Notes under the pieces: generated by a model
What the model was told of the DNA's origin: nothing
Seen by the model: the letters and a program-made list of their open reading frames with translations, nothing else
Databases searched by the model: none
Assembly: GCA_963942565.1 (NCBI GenBank)
Contig: OZ012700.1
Span: forward strand, 27,489,767-27,553,766
From: Maea johnstoni
Taxonomy: Eukaryota; Annelida; Polychaeta; Spionida; Magelonidae
Reading direction: 5' to 3'
Length of the DNA stretch: 64,000 nucleotides
Translations under genes and position numbers: made by a program
Shown: positions 11,657-22,693 of the stretch, piece after piece
Layout of the letters: each line of letters begins with the position of its first letter
Position numbering within the stretch: the first letter of the stretch is position 1

Positions 11657-14600
11657 GTTCGTGTAATCCACATAAATTTCTTCCATTTTAGTATGATCAT
11701 TCACTTTATTTTTACGTCTGGAGCAATCATTAAACGGAATTTATCGCATGGATCAATCAACGGCGAATACACGAAGTTCAGTAGCGAATGTGATAGCTAA
11801 TAGCAATTGATAAGCCGGCTACCAGGCTGCTGATGATTTGGCTTGTCCATCCTGTCCCCAAGCCCAATCACTTGTCTGTAAATGCAATTGGTATTTTTGG
11901 GTCGTGCTTCGATAATAGATTGAGGTGGACTGATTCTTTGGCAAAATGAACATGCAAATGATTCTACAACAAGGAAATCATCATGGATGTTCTCAGTAGA
12001 TACCCATAGTGAATCTTAAGGTGGCTTGTGGTCTTAATTAAATTTTGTTAATCTTTAGGCTAACATGAGTACAAAGCAAAGTCTTAACGGCTCACACAGC
12101 TTGATAGTATGACAACATAAAAATTACTATGCAAAATCGTCATCTCGCAACAGATTTCGACTAGAGGCATGTAGAATAAATTGTGGCAGTTTGAATGATT
12201 TAAACTGCAAATGCAATTGATCCACAGAATGGCGAGTAATTTTTACCTTGAACATTGAAGTTACGACTTTGTAATCAGAGACAGGATTCCGTTGTACCAC
12301 AATGTAATTTTTTTGGCCATATTCTGCTGATAGAGGTTGCTGTGGACTACTGTGCAGACTACTATGCACTGGACAGGAAAATAACGGCATCAGTGTATAC
12401 CATTACATCATATTTTCATTCATTTTTATTTCAATATGTATGTCAGTTTCACCATGTATATCTGGATGTTTTGTAGATGCTAGTGAGAGGCTTCGTAAGA
12501 TCAGAGAGGAAGGACTTCGCTGCAGTGAGGAGGTGGTGGAGATCTGGGAGGACAGTCTCGCAGACAATATTTATAAGTTAGGCGATGAAGGTATGGATCA
12601 GTGTATGGTCTTAGCCAGCAGGGCGTCTGGGTGCCTTTTTGGACACCCAAACCCTTAAAAAGAACCCCTCAGGACACCCAATTTTTTTAGGGTGGAATTT
12701 CTAAAAAAATCTCAATCTCAAGCTTATAATTGAAATTTCTCATCTCCTTCTAATTCCCATGACATTATTTAATGATATCATGCCTTTTTTGATGAATTTA
12801 TACATGTTTATGGTTGAAATATGAGCATATTGTGATCCCCCTTAAACATTTGGACGCCCAAAAATTTGACAACTGCCAATTTTAGGCACCCAGTTTCTAA
12901 ATCCTGGCTAAGACACTGGATCAGTGTATATATATGAGAAATAGATATATGATATTGCCATGAACATGGTCTTAGCCAATATTTGGAAACAGGGTGTCCA
13001 AATAGAGGTTTCATAGACTTTTGCGTGTCCAAAGTGTGACCAGTACAAAGTATATACTACTTATAAAATAAACCCTATATGTTTACAGATTTTGCTTTTT
13101 AGGCCAGTTACTGCTTTGTGTGTCTAATAAAAGTGACACTACAGCTTCTACATCTTCTATCCTCTCAGAAAAGTCATCATCAGCAAATTCTGACAAAAAT
13201 CTTTGGGTGTCCAAACTGTCAAAAAACAGTATTCTGGGTGTCCAAATGACACGCTGGACGCATAGGCGGCTAAGCCCCTGGCTGTGAAAACACAAAGCTT
13301 TATCAAAAAATATACATCTGACACCTTAAGACATACTTTTTGTATAAGACAAAGCCACAGGGATGTTTGTGCTGAGACTTTGGATGCGTCTGAGGAAAGT
13401 CTCGTAGACAATATTTATAAGCTAGGTAATGAAGGTAGTCAATCTATGAGAAATAGATCTGCTTATAGTTTTGTTATTTTTATCAAATTTTATGATATTG
13501 TCTTGAAAATTAAAACTTAACCAGAAATCATATCCGACACCTTAGGAAATGAATAGATTTATAAGGCAAATCCACAGGGATCTTTGTGATTGGTGTGGTG
13601 GTGGAAGATATGGATCTGTTTATATATGAGAAATCTGCTTATTTTGTTATATTTATCAAAATTTCTGATATTATCTTGAAAATAAAAAGCTTAAATAGAA
13701 ATCTTCATGTAATGCTTATATTTATAAATGGTGCCATCAATTTCGAAAAAAGTTTGATGACATTTATCTTAATATCTTGCTGTCTCTCTTGAATATAAGA
13801 CACTCCATACAATGATTATATGATTGCTCATCAGTGAACATCCCTCTATTATGGACACCTCGCTACAGTGGACACTTTGTCTGGTGGAACAGGGATTCTA
13901 GATACTGTATATTCAGTTATGCCAAGACCCAATCCAGGATCATCTCTACTAAATACTGTTTTTATGTACTAATGTAATGACCTATATGCGTATGTTTTAT
14001 TTGTAGCTTGGTTGATCTATGAACAAGTCTGTCTGGCAGCTTTGGACTGTGCAAGGTTGGACATAGCCATAGTAAGTTACATATCTTTTCAAGTTCCATG
14101 ATTTTTTCACGATTTTTATTTTAAGAATTATCATATTTAAGATCAATATCATCATCTGAGCAAACTTTGAATCTGAATTTTATTTTTTCGGAAAAGCACA
14201 TTTTTGTGAATCTGGATGAATATTTTATCACCAAGAGAATAATTCATATTCATATTGACATACTAACATACTGAGTCTCTGTACCTAGTCCTTTATAATG
14301 CTAAATGGACACAATTAGCCATATATATCAAGATAGGTTATTTGCAATGTACAGTTTGTTTGAAAATATTTGGTTATTACCCCAAAATGTCAAAATTGAA
14401 AATTCTTCATAGAAATATTTGCCTGTCCAAAAAGTAGGTCTTCAGGAAACTGCCTTTCCAAAAGACAGGCTTGACGCCTAGTTGACGGGTCTTAGCTAAA
14501 TCCCCTTATACATATACATATATGTATATATATATATATATACACCTTTGACTTTTACTCTCCAGGTTTGTATTGATTCCCTGAAAAATCAGTTCCAAGG

Positions 14601-17600
14601 GAGTTTACGGGTGCAGAAACTTGAAGCGATGAAGATGGAATCCTTAGAACAGTGAGTATATCACCTAATGCTATCTTGTCAACAAAACGAACATACATAT
14701 GTAAAGCACACATATACTGTACAAAGTGGCTAAGGTACCTTTAAAAAAGGAGATCCTATACTTTTACCTTTAAAAAATTGTATACTTTTAAATATCCATT
14801 GCTAGTGGAAAATGATCCACTGGTTGCTGTAGCCATTGGAGATTTAACTTGCAACAATGCCTTACAGATCTAGTCAAAACCATAACTAATTTATTATTCA
14901 TATTTTATAAGTAAACTAGATTATTATATATTTATGAAGTGTACTAGATTACGGTACATCAATTCTATAGGTAACTGTACAGGGTAACTTATCTTGGGGA
15001 TCAATCTATAACACTTCAGTTTGTTGAAAGGTTGAATATTTTCTTTTGTTATCATTTTAAATAATTGTTTATTTATTTTTATTTTCAGATTTGGCACTGC
15101 CGAGAAAATTTATAGACTAATACTAAAAGAAGATGAGACCAACTCTGTAAGTAGACAATGCTATGTCTTTCAAAAAGGTGTACGGTAGAAGCCGAAACTA
15201 CAAAAACTCTTTGAGTGAAAATCTTCATAACTTGCACATTTTCTGAAGATCCGCAGAACACTTGGTCTCTACATAGCTATGTATAAATATGAACTTATAA
15301 ATGTTAAACAGCAGTTTGAACTGAACACTTTTTGAACACTTGGACCGTAAATGCTAAATGTTTGCAGGTAATACTAACTTATGAACTACAATTTCATAAA
15401 TCATTTTGTAAACATTCCATGTAAAAAAGATGTATTAAAGATGGTGAGTATCATGTATACATTGTATATAATAGTGGAGAGGGCCTTTTTGTAAGTATCA
15501 ATTTATAACTTTAAAACAAATTGTGCCGTATTGTGTTTACAAAATTGTCATATGGATATTTCTTTTAGGGTAATGCTTTTCTCTCGTCATAATTTCATTA
15601 ACTTATATTCAACTATGAATATGTTAAAGTCTTGGTGACTATAGAAATAACAGCAGTGAAAAATGTGATTTATTCAAAAAATTGTATAAGACAAGAAAAA
15701 TTGAAGCTTCATAGGAATGCACAATGGATTTAAGGAGAGTAAAATACAGGAAAAAAATTCAATTCTAAAATAAAGTTTGGAAAATTAACGAAGTACATGG
15801 TGCATTACACAGATAGTTTAGGAGGAATAAAATACTGGAAAAATAATTCTTCAATAAAGTTTAAAAAATTTAATGTAGTTCATGATGCATTACAGAAACA
15901 ACCATGCAAAAATATGACTATGAATTCATTGAATAAGATTTATTATTTTCAATTTCCAATATGTACAAATACAATGTATGCAAGCAGGAAGTGAAATACT
16001 CTCAACAATGAGATAAATGTTGCAATTTTCATATTTTTCAGATAATTAGGAAGAGGTTGATAGCATTGAAGAAGGCTCAGAATGCAGTGCCTGAAGCTAT
16101 CAAAGAACTCAACGACTATCTCAAACAGTAAGTTATTGTCCCTCATACCTGGGCCTGTCCAAGCAGGACCTTAGCCGCCAGGACTTGTCCCGCCAGTCTT
16201 TTGGACAGGCATGGTTCCTGAAAACCTCTTTTTTGGAAAGGCAAAAATTTGACTTTTGACTTTTTGGGTGACAGGCGTAAAAAACAAATCTTTATCTAAC
16301 AAACCATCTTCTAGGACATAGATGAAGAGAAAATTGCCCCTTTTGACACAAAAGGCTATTAAATTTAGTTAGTATGAGGATTTAGAAGTAGTTGAATAGC
16401 TAAATCTGGATGGGCAGAAATTTTGTAATTGCTATTTTGGACAAGCATTTTTGGAATCCTGGCTAAGACTAAGTATGCAAACCTGTTGCCATACTAGTGT
16501 TTCAATAATAAAGTTACATATGCAGGGTGTAGGTCAGGAACATGATTACAACAAAGACTGTTTGGCTAGTGCTTTATTGACAGAGGTATATTCTAACCTC
16601 TCTTTCTCTCTGTCTTTCAGTTATTGTAGTGACTATGAGGCGTGGATGGAGCTTTGTGATCTCTACATTCGGGAACAGGATTACAGCAAGGCTTGTTTCT
16701 GTATGGAGGAACTTATCATGTCCAACCCACACAATCACCTATTCCACCAGAGATACGCAGAGGTACGTACACATAGGACTGTCATTGATATGACAAGTAT
16801 CGATCGATCTAAATAATTTTTCCAATTAATCGAAAAAAATATTATGTCAATTGTTATGTCAATTAATCGAAACATATTTTCAGCCTTTTGCGCCATTTTT
16901 AGCCAACGCTATTTTAAAACTTTGAAGAGAAACTCGAGTATTCAATCAAAAAGTGTTGAGAAAACCTTCATTGTCTTTACATTGTGAGTGTGGAACATGT
17001 GAAAATATTCTATTAGTACAGTTCTTCAAAATCGAATCGAAATAAATAAAATGTCAATGATCGAATCGAAGAAAAATGGATGTCAATGACAGTCCTACGT
17101 ACACATAGACGTAAAGTTCCCCATTCATGCCTGGACTGGTTTCATCTTGACCTAATTTACTTTCAAAACTAATTTTTGACCTAGTTATAAATTTACTATT
17201 TGAAGGAGAGTTGTGGGTTGGGTTCTGAACATTTTATAAATTCATAAGAAGGCGAAATGTAGTTTGAGTTCTCATCCACATCTCCCCTGCAGATATTATA
17301 ATAATGAAACAAGGGTGTAAATCTCCTTCTGACATTACTTTGGATGATGATTTATTCAATCTTAAACTTACAATATATCTGAACGCGATTTTTGGGTTTT
17401 ATTCTGATCAACAATTCTCCTCGAAATACTTTCGTAAAGATATGCTGTTAACCCTTGTCATGCTAGACCCCCATATGGGTGAACCTATCCCCTGGGACCA
17501 GAATATTGTGGGTCTACCCACCAAATCAGATGGATTTCATAGATTTCTATTACTGTTTCAATAATGTGCTTCACAAACTGAAATAGAAACATATAGTAAA

Positions 17601-20600
17601 AGGTAAAACTTGATATCTAGTATAATTCAATACCCCTTAATCGACCTATGTAGTTTTTATTTTGCAAAGTGCAAGGGTACCCAAAGACCGGATATATCCG
17701 GTGTTGGTCATACAGGCAAGATATGTAGCACCGGATATATCCGGTGTTAGCAAGAGCAGGGTTAAGATATTAGCAAGATAGGAGAGGGTTTTGGTTGAAT
17801 TTCCTTCATTGCGACGTCTTTGCTCTCCTCAGATCAAGTACACCCTTACTTTGGATAATGATTCATTCAATCTTAAATTCACAAAATATCTGAAGACGAT
17901 TTTTGGGGTTTATTCTGATCAACCATTCTACTTTAAAAACTTCCTAAAAATGTGCCGTTAACCCTTTAGCTGCTGGTGACTAAATTTGTCAATACAAATA
18001 ATGTGAAAAAAGCTGAAAAAAATAACTTAAACCCTGGCAAATGGGTACTCATCTGAGAGTACTCTGAAAGGTCTTTCCAATGAATACCAAAAATCTTTGC
18101 ATCCTTGTGCTTTGGATGAAAGTAGCTTCAGCATTGGAAGGGTTAAGGCGATTTTGTGGTTTTATTTTGATCAAAGATTCTCCTTTTAAAAAAATCTGTA
18201 AAATGCGCCGTTAAGATATCAGCATGATCGGCTTTGTTTGAATTTCCTTCATGGCGTCATTTTTTCTCTCCGCAGATCAAGTACACACAGGGCGGGCAGG
18301 AGAATATGGAGGTCGCCCGCGGATACTTCGCCCAGGCCATCAAGCTCAACCCCACAAACATGCGCGCGCTCTACGGAATGTTCATGGTACGTACTGCTCG
18401 TCAGGGTCTTTTTTATGCAATATCTAATAGAAAGGGAGTGTCGTCATTACGGTCTGCGTTTATTTTGATGAATATGGTATGCACTTTTGGATGTTCACAA
18501 AACATGCTCCAATTTGAGAAGAGTGCAGTTATAAGGGGTCTGTGTGCTTATTCGGATTAAAATGGTATGCACTTTTAGATGATCACAAAACATGCTCCGT
18601 GCTGTAATTCCTGACTGACCTTTGACCTGAGTGACCTTTGATCTTTCAGGCAGCCACCTTCATAGCGTCTTCGAGTAAGAGCAGCGCCAAGGTGAAGAGA
18701 GATAACATCAAATACGCGGCGTGGGCCGCACAGCAGATCAACAGCCGATACGAGGTGAGCAAAAACACAACTCTGGCCTGGTTCTCATATCCTCAGTATA
18801 AACACTATATGTTGTTTATCAAAATTTATTTTCTATTTATGAGACATACAGACAAACTTGCATATGACAGACTCAATTGGGCCAGGAAAACTGATCCTTC
18901 ATATTCAAAGTCTGTCATATATATGTATATGACACATACTCGATATGCATGGGACTGGGACCAAGCATATTGTCCGTCATAGCCAAAAGTCTGGCGTACA
19001 GTAGTCTGTCACATGCAAGTTCGTCCGTATTAGGTTCTTTTTTCACTTATATTAATGTCACCTTTCTTATGTATTTTGACAAATAAGTATCTATTTGTAT
19101 CTTTTATCTATTGTACAAAAAGTAATACTAGTATACATTTTAGGAGGCTGGATAGCATTTGGTCATTTGAAACATTTTTACAAACATTCTTTACAAAAAA
19201 TAAAGAAATTGAAAAAGATAAAAATTCAATAAAATAAAAGAAAATCAAATCAAATGTAGGAATGATCTTTTGCAAGCAAGGGTTTGTTTGTGATTTTGAC
19301 CTGTGGTCTCAAGGCAAATGCTGTGCTGTTTTAGGAAACAGTTTACGACTACGGTCCGGTCTTGCTGTGCACAGTTAACCAGATGCTAGCCAGCTTTCAG
19401 TCACTGCCCGCTGTCACCGCCCCTCTGCCAGTGGCGCCCCCTGTTAAATCGCCAAAAGGAAAGGGGCGCAGAGCAAGTAAGAGTGATACTGTCGCTGCTG
19501 CTGCTGGCATGGTGTGCTGTGTGTTACTAGCTAGAACTACTGCTACTACTACTCAGTGTGTCGCTTCTTGCTGTGGTTGCCTCTCCCCCTAAGGACATAC
19601 CCCTTAGGCCCCTCCCCCTTAGGACACGTCCTTCAGTAGGGTGCACCCAAAACATTCCCCACAGGACACTCCCTTCAGGACGCGCCCCTCCCCCTCAGGA
19701 CATGCCCCTCAGGACACGCCCCTCAGGACACGCCCCTCAGTATGGTCCACTGAGAACATGCCCCTCAGGCCCTTACCCCTTCAGACAAGCCCCTCAGGCC
19801 TTTCCCCCCTAGGACACGCCCCTCAGTATTGTCCACTCAGGACACGCCCCTCCCCCTTAGGACACGCCCCTCAGTATTGTCCACTCAGGACACGCCCCTC
19901 CCCCTTAGGACACGCCCCTCAGTATTGTCCACTCAGGACACGCCCCTCCCCCTTAGGACACGCCCCTCAGTATTGTCCACTCAGAACACGCCTCTCAGGC
20001 CCTCCCCCTTAGGACACGCCCCCTCAGTACTGTCCACTCAGAACACGCCTCTCAGCCCCTCCCCCTTAGGACACACCCCTCAGTACTCTCCACTTACTAC
20101 ACGCCCCTCCTCCTTAGGACACGCCCCTCAGTACTGTCCACTTACGACACACCCCTCCTCCTTAGGACATCTCTCCTTTAGTATACGTCCCTCAGTATAG
20201 TCTATTTAGAACACTCCCCTCAGGAAAGGCCCCTCAGTACGGTCCACTCAGAGGACACTGCATACCATTAGGATGGAACAATACATTCTCCCACAATACA
20301 ATACATATCCCGCGAAGATATCTCATCTTTTTACACTTGGATTTCTGTTCAGGATAGACAGTAGGTCATGCTGAAATCTGCAAAAGTCAGAATAAACATC
20401 CATGAAACTGATAGTCAATGTATGTGCCCTGAAATTTGGGCATTTTCCTAAAAGTTGATGCCAGAAATGAATGAGGAATATTTTTTGAAAGGTGCTTTTA
20501 AAGGCATTAAATTTGGACCTGGTAAATACTGACAATCTCCTGCTGCTCCAACAATAGACCCAACAATAACATGCATGCACTTTGACAGTGGTATATTATG

Positions 20601-22693
20601 AGGAAAAACAATGATGAAGATTGAGAAAATTGTAACACTTTATATCTTAGCTAGAAGACAGTGGATGTAGTTAACCCTTCCAATGCTGAGGCTACTTTCA
20701 TCCAAAGCACAAGGAGACAAAGATTTTTGAAAACCATCGAAAACCTGTCATGTTGGTATTCACTGGATAGCTTTCGCTGAGTACTCTCAGATGAGTACCC
20801 ATTTGCCAGGGTTTCAGTGATTTTTTTTTTTTGCATCATTTTGTATTGGCCAAATTAGCCCCCAGCAGCATAAGGGTTAAAGAGAGGTGCATGGTGGCCA
20901 GTTATTTACCTGTAGTTGTGGTGTGTAGTCTGTAGAAGTGGGCAGTGTATGGCCTACATAGAGTTTATGCTAGGTTCCTCCACCACTAACACACCAAATA
21001 ATAACAACAAAAACAAACAATCTATCACTTCACATTCCGTACAAAATACACAAGTTTTCGTTCACGACAATTTCAGGTAATCCTTTTTCTGCTAGGTGAA
21101 AAATTAGGCAGACTGCCCTGGATGGGCAGTTACCATAAATTCTTGGAAATATTGACCACCCTAGGTATTTGGGCCACTATAATTATTTTGCAAAATAATT
21201 AATGGGAGATCTTGGCAACCAGGGTCTTAGCCAGGATTTAGAAACTGGGTGCCTAAAATTGGCAATTGTGAAATTTTTGGGCGTCCAAATTTTTAAGGAG
21301 GACTACAAAATACTCAGATTTCAACCACAAACATGTATACATTCATCAAAATTAGGCATGATATCCTTATACAGTGTCAGTGGAATTATATGGAGATGCA
21401 ATTATTCAATTATATGCTAGAGATTGAGGTTTTAAGAAATTCCTCTCAAAAAAATCTGGGTGTCCTGAGGAGTGGTTTTTAAGGCTTTGGGTGTCCAAAA
21501 AGACACCCAGGCGCCCTGCTGGCTAAGACCGTGTTGGCAACCCTTGATCTATCGCTTGTTGCCATTTCACAAAATATGGACGTAGTTTTAAATTTTGCTG
21601 ATACAACATCAAGGTATTTTCAGAAAACATGGGCCACCCTGAACCCATAAAAATCCTTATTATTAAAAAAGCGTCCCAAGTTACTGATAATTTATGGTAG
21701 TAACAAAAAGTTAATTTCAGTGCTTGTGCATGCTCACCAAAAAAACTCCAGCCTCTTATGGGAATAACTGGCTCTTGCTTTTTAACCATGCCTAAAAGTC
21801 AAGCCTGAAGTTGTATACCAATATTATTACAACTGACCATCGAATACTTACAAAGTTATTCCTATTCCAAGTTTTCCTCGGAGTATGTAGACTGTGAGTT
21901 GGGCTACCGATAATGTGTTGCATATGGAATGTAGTTGTATAGGAGACAAGTATGCAACCATATTGAAAGAGAAAACTTATCTGAAAAACTGAGAAGAAAA
22001 AACTAAAAAGAAAAGGAAAAAAAACTATGTTCAAGTGTCTTTTCAAAAGTTTCCTTCTATTTAAAGTGCCAGTGTATGTCTGGGATCTAAGTTGGTTTGT
22101 GTAGTTCCACAGACCATAGGACTGAAAATATGACTGAAACCATGGCACATTGGTACTCATCCGATATTACCAGCATGACAGGGTTTAGATGGTTTTCGAA
22201 AGCCTTTGTATCCTTGTGCTTTGGATGAGAGTAGCCTTAACATTGGAAGGATTAATCCATGTTTCATCTAATGCAAATGAAAAATTCTAAAATAATGTAT
22301 GACCTTGGAATGACATTGAAATGCTAGTCTTTTGATTTTGATGATATCAATAATTGTTTTGGTACTTCCCCGGTATGAGTGAGCATCCGATGCAAAGGAA
22401 AAATAGTAAAATAATATATGACCTTGGGATGACCTTGAACTGCTGAAAGTGAGATTCAAATCCTGTATTTGACTGTGTTACCCTCGTGAGATAAAGATTA
22501 TTATTATCATTATTATTATTATTATTATTTTTATCATTAAATGAAAAGTGCTACAATAATGTACGACCTTGTGATGACCTTGAAATGCTGACGTTGTGCG
22601 CTGTATTTTCAGAGTTGCACGGGGAAGGCGAGTAAGGAGATCAAGACTCTGGAGAGCATGCTCAGTTCCCTGCAAGTCACACAGTCCACATAG
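11632..22693 (+). CDS. EMC2: EMC2 (TTC35), ER membrane protein complex subunit 2, complete gene
   Basis: Seen: conserved exons at 11632-11656, 12477-12590, 14007-14071, 14566-14651, 15089-15146, 16042-16127, 16621-16762, 18276-18386, 18650-18754 and 22613-22693. Joined, they make 290 codons plus TAG, against 297 residues in human. All junctions are in phase. Landmarks are [104 protein letters not shown], and the tail [14 protein letters not shown]. Known: EMC2 is the cytosolic TPR-type scaffold of the EMC, which inserts tail-anchored and multipass proteins into the ER membrane. A further GC-rich in-phase exon (19335-19511) could be included but would push the length to 349. The first donor (gttcgt) is weak. 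Introns hold MITEs, pseudo-exons and minisatellites. Confidence 0.96.
12477..12590 (+). CDS. EMC2: EMC2 exon 2
   Basis: The acceptor is ttttgtag and the donor GAAG|gtatgg. It encodes [20 protein letters not shown] to NIYKLGDE. A shortened copy lies at 13383-13434. Confidence 0.92.
12607..12916 (+). mobile_element. Mutator-like MITE in EMC2 intron 2
   Basis: Inverted tips GGTCTTAGCCAG and CTGGCTAAGACAC. A 13-bp direct repeat, TGGATCAGTGTAT, flanks it. About 310 bp, internal GACACCCA motifs. Confidence 0.7.
12970..13289. mobile_element. Degenerate relative of the GTCTTAGCC MITE family
   Basis: Starts GGTCTTAGCCAATATTTGG and ends GGCGGCTAAGCCCCTGG, with several TGGGTGTCCAAA motifs. Further relatives lie at about 14424-14506 and 16150-16475. 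Confidence 0.5.
13314..13692 (+). pseudogene. Tandem copies of EMC2 exon 2 region with pseudo-exon
   Basis: Seen: 13383-13434 reads [17 protein letters not shown], which is exon 2 with about 60 bases deleted in frame. It keeps a donor (GAAG|gtagtc) but lacks an AG at the homologous acceptor. Flanking sequences (GACACCTTA, CCACAGGGAT, ATGAGAAATAGATCTGC) recur once more at 13525-13692 without the exon core. This is an old tandem duplication inside intron 2 and is unlikely to be spliced in. Confidence 0.7.
14007..14071 (+). CDS. EMC2: EMC2 exon 3
   Basis: Encodes [20 protein letters not shown] and one more residue, between tttgtag and gtaagt. It corresponds to the human [20 protein letters not shown] region. 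Confidence 0.93.
14566..14651 (+). CDS. EMC2: EMC2 exon 4
   Basis: Encodes [20 protein letters not shown] to MESLEQ, between tctccag and gtgagt. It ends in phase 2. Confidence 0.93.
15089..15146 (+). CDS. EMC2: EMC2 exon 5
   Basis: Encodes [19 protein letters not shown], between attttcag and gtaagt. This is a helix pair of the TPR fold. Confidence 0.93.
16042..16127 (+). CDS. EMC2: EMC2 exon 6
   Basis: Encodes [20 protein letters not shown] and KELNDYLK, between tttttcag and gtaagt. Confidence 0.93.
16621..16762 (+). CDS. EMC2: EMC2 exon 7
   Basis: Encodes [20 protein letters not shown] then [20 protein letters not shown], a clear TPR repeat. The donor is GAG|gtacgt. A hAT-like MITE starts only 11 bp past the donor. 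Confidence 0.96.
16774..17097. mobile_element. hAT-like MITE in EMC2 intron 7
   Basis: Tips TAGGACTGTCATTGATATGA and TGTCAATGACAGTCCTA. A perfect 8-bp target duplication, CGTACACA, lies at 16766-16773 and 17098-17105. It is an inverted-orientation relative of the copy at 2589. Confidence 0.85.
17448..17765 (+). mobile_element. TTAA-flanked MITE, family 3, with palindromes
   Basis: TTAACCCTTGTCATGCTAGA to AGCAAGAGCAGGGTTAA. Contains two copies of the perfect palindrome ACCGGATATATCCGGT (17687-17702 and 17730-17745). Confidence 0.7.
17958..18146 (+). mobile_element. TTAA-flanked MITE, family 1, in EMC2 intron 7
   Basis: TTAACCCTTTAGCTGCTGGT to GCATTGGAAGGGTTAA, inserted in the GCCGTTAA of the second copy of the intron-7 triplication. 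Confidence 0.75.
18276..18386 (+). CDS. EMC2: EMC2 exon 8
   Basis: Encodes [20 protein letters not shown] to MRALYGMFM, between tctccgcag and gtacgt. The acceptor and the first 11 bases of the exon occur again at 17831-17843. Confidence 0.96.
18650..18754 (+). CDS. EMC2: EMC2 exon 9
   Basis: Encodes [20 protein letters not shown] and [15 protein letters not shown], between tctttcag and gtgagc. It ends in phase 0. Confidence 0.96.
19335..19511 (+). CDS. EMC2: Candidate EMC2 cassette or alternative exon
   Basis: Seen: an open, GC-rich stretch after gttttag encodes [20 protein letters not shown] and then a Pro/Lys-rich part (SPKGKGRR). Donor ATG|gtgtgc at 19511 keeps phase 0 into the last exon and adds 59 residues. 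The stronger-looking donor GCAA|gtaaga at 19476 would shift the last exon and end after a few codons. Skipping the stretch gives a protein of the usual length. [10 protein letters not shown] resembles the conserved tail MLSSLQ, so it could also be an alternative C-terminus. Transcript data are needed to decide. Confidence 0.45.
19560..20262. repeat. 48-bp minisatellite in EMC2 intron
   Basis: Repeated CACGCCCCTCAGTATTGTCC plus ACTCAGGACACGCCCCTCCC units. Open frames across it are artefacts of a unit length divisible by three. Confidence 0.9.
20671..20880 (-). mobile_element. TTAA-flanked MITE, family 1
   Basis: Reverse orientation: TTAACCCTTCCAATGCTGAG to CAGCAGCATAAGGGTTAA. Confidence 0.75.
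21131..21700. mobile_element. TACCGTAAATTCT MITE, interrupted by nested MITE
   Basis: Tips TACCATAAATTCTTGGAAAT and ACTGATAATTTATGGTA. Without the inner 322 bp (element plus duplication) it is about 250 bp, like its sisters. Confidence 0.7.
21221..21533 (-). mobile_element. Mutator-like MITE nested in another MITE
   Basis: Same family as 12607 in reverse (313 bp). A perfect 9-bp duplication, TTGGCAACC, lies at 21212-21220 and 21534-21542. The empty site is visible in the sister element at 25789 (CTTGGCAACCCTCGATC). Confidence 0.8.
22131..22256 (+). mobile_element. Truncated family 1 MITE
   Basis: Right half only, ending ACATTGGAAGGATTAA. It follows on directly from unrelated sequence. Confidence 0.55.
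22613..22693 (+). CDS. EMC2: EMC2 last exon
   Basis: After tattttcag it encodes [26 protein letters not shown] and then TAG at 22691-22693. The tail matches the human KAVEDMLETLQITQS pattern, which sets the frame. Confidence 0.92.
   Translation, partial: SCTGKASKEIKTLESMLSSLQVTQST

Larger units (their letters stand above)
17268..18275 (+). repeat. Triplicated segment in EMC2 intron 7 with decoy exon-8 acceptor
   Basis: Three diverged copies of one segment are present. Each includes a pyrimidine-rich acceptor (17280-17292, 17822-17832, 18265-18275), a GATTTTTGGG-TTTATTCTGATCAA block, and GCCGTTAA. The second copy contains ctcctcag followed by ATCAAGTACAC, the first 11 bases of real exon 8. 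Two TTAA-flanked MITEs interrupt copies 1 and 2, and copy 3 holds the empty TTAA site. Confidence 0.75.

Noticed and set aside
19558-20200. Pro/Arg/Ser-rich repeat ORFs
   Set aside because: The 48-bp minisatellite in an EMC2 intron; no codon-like pattern and no splice context.
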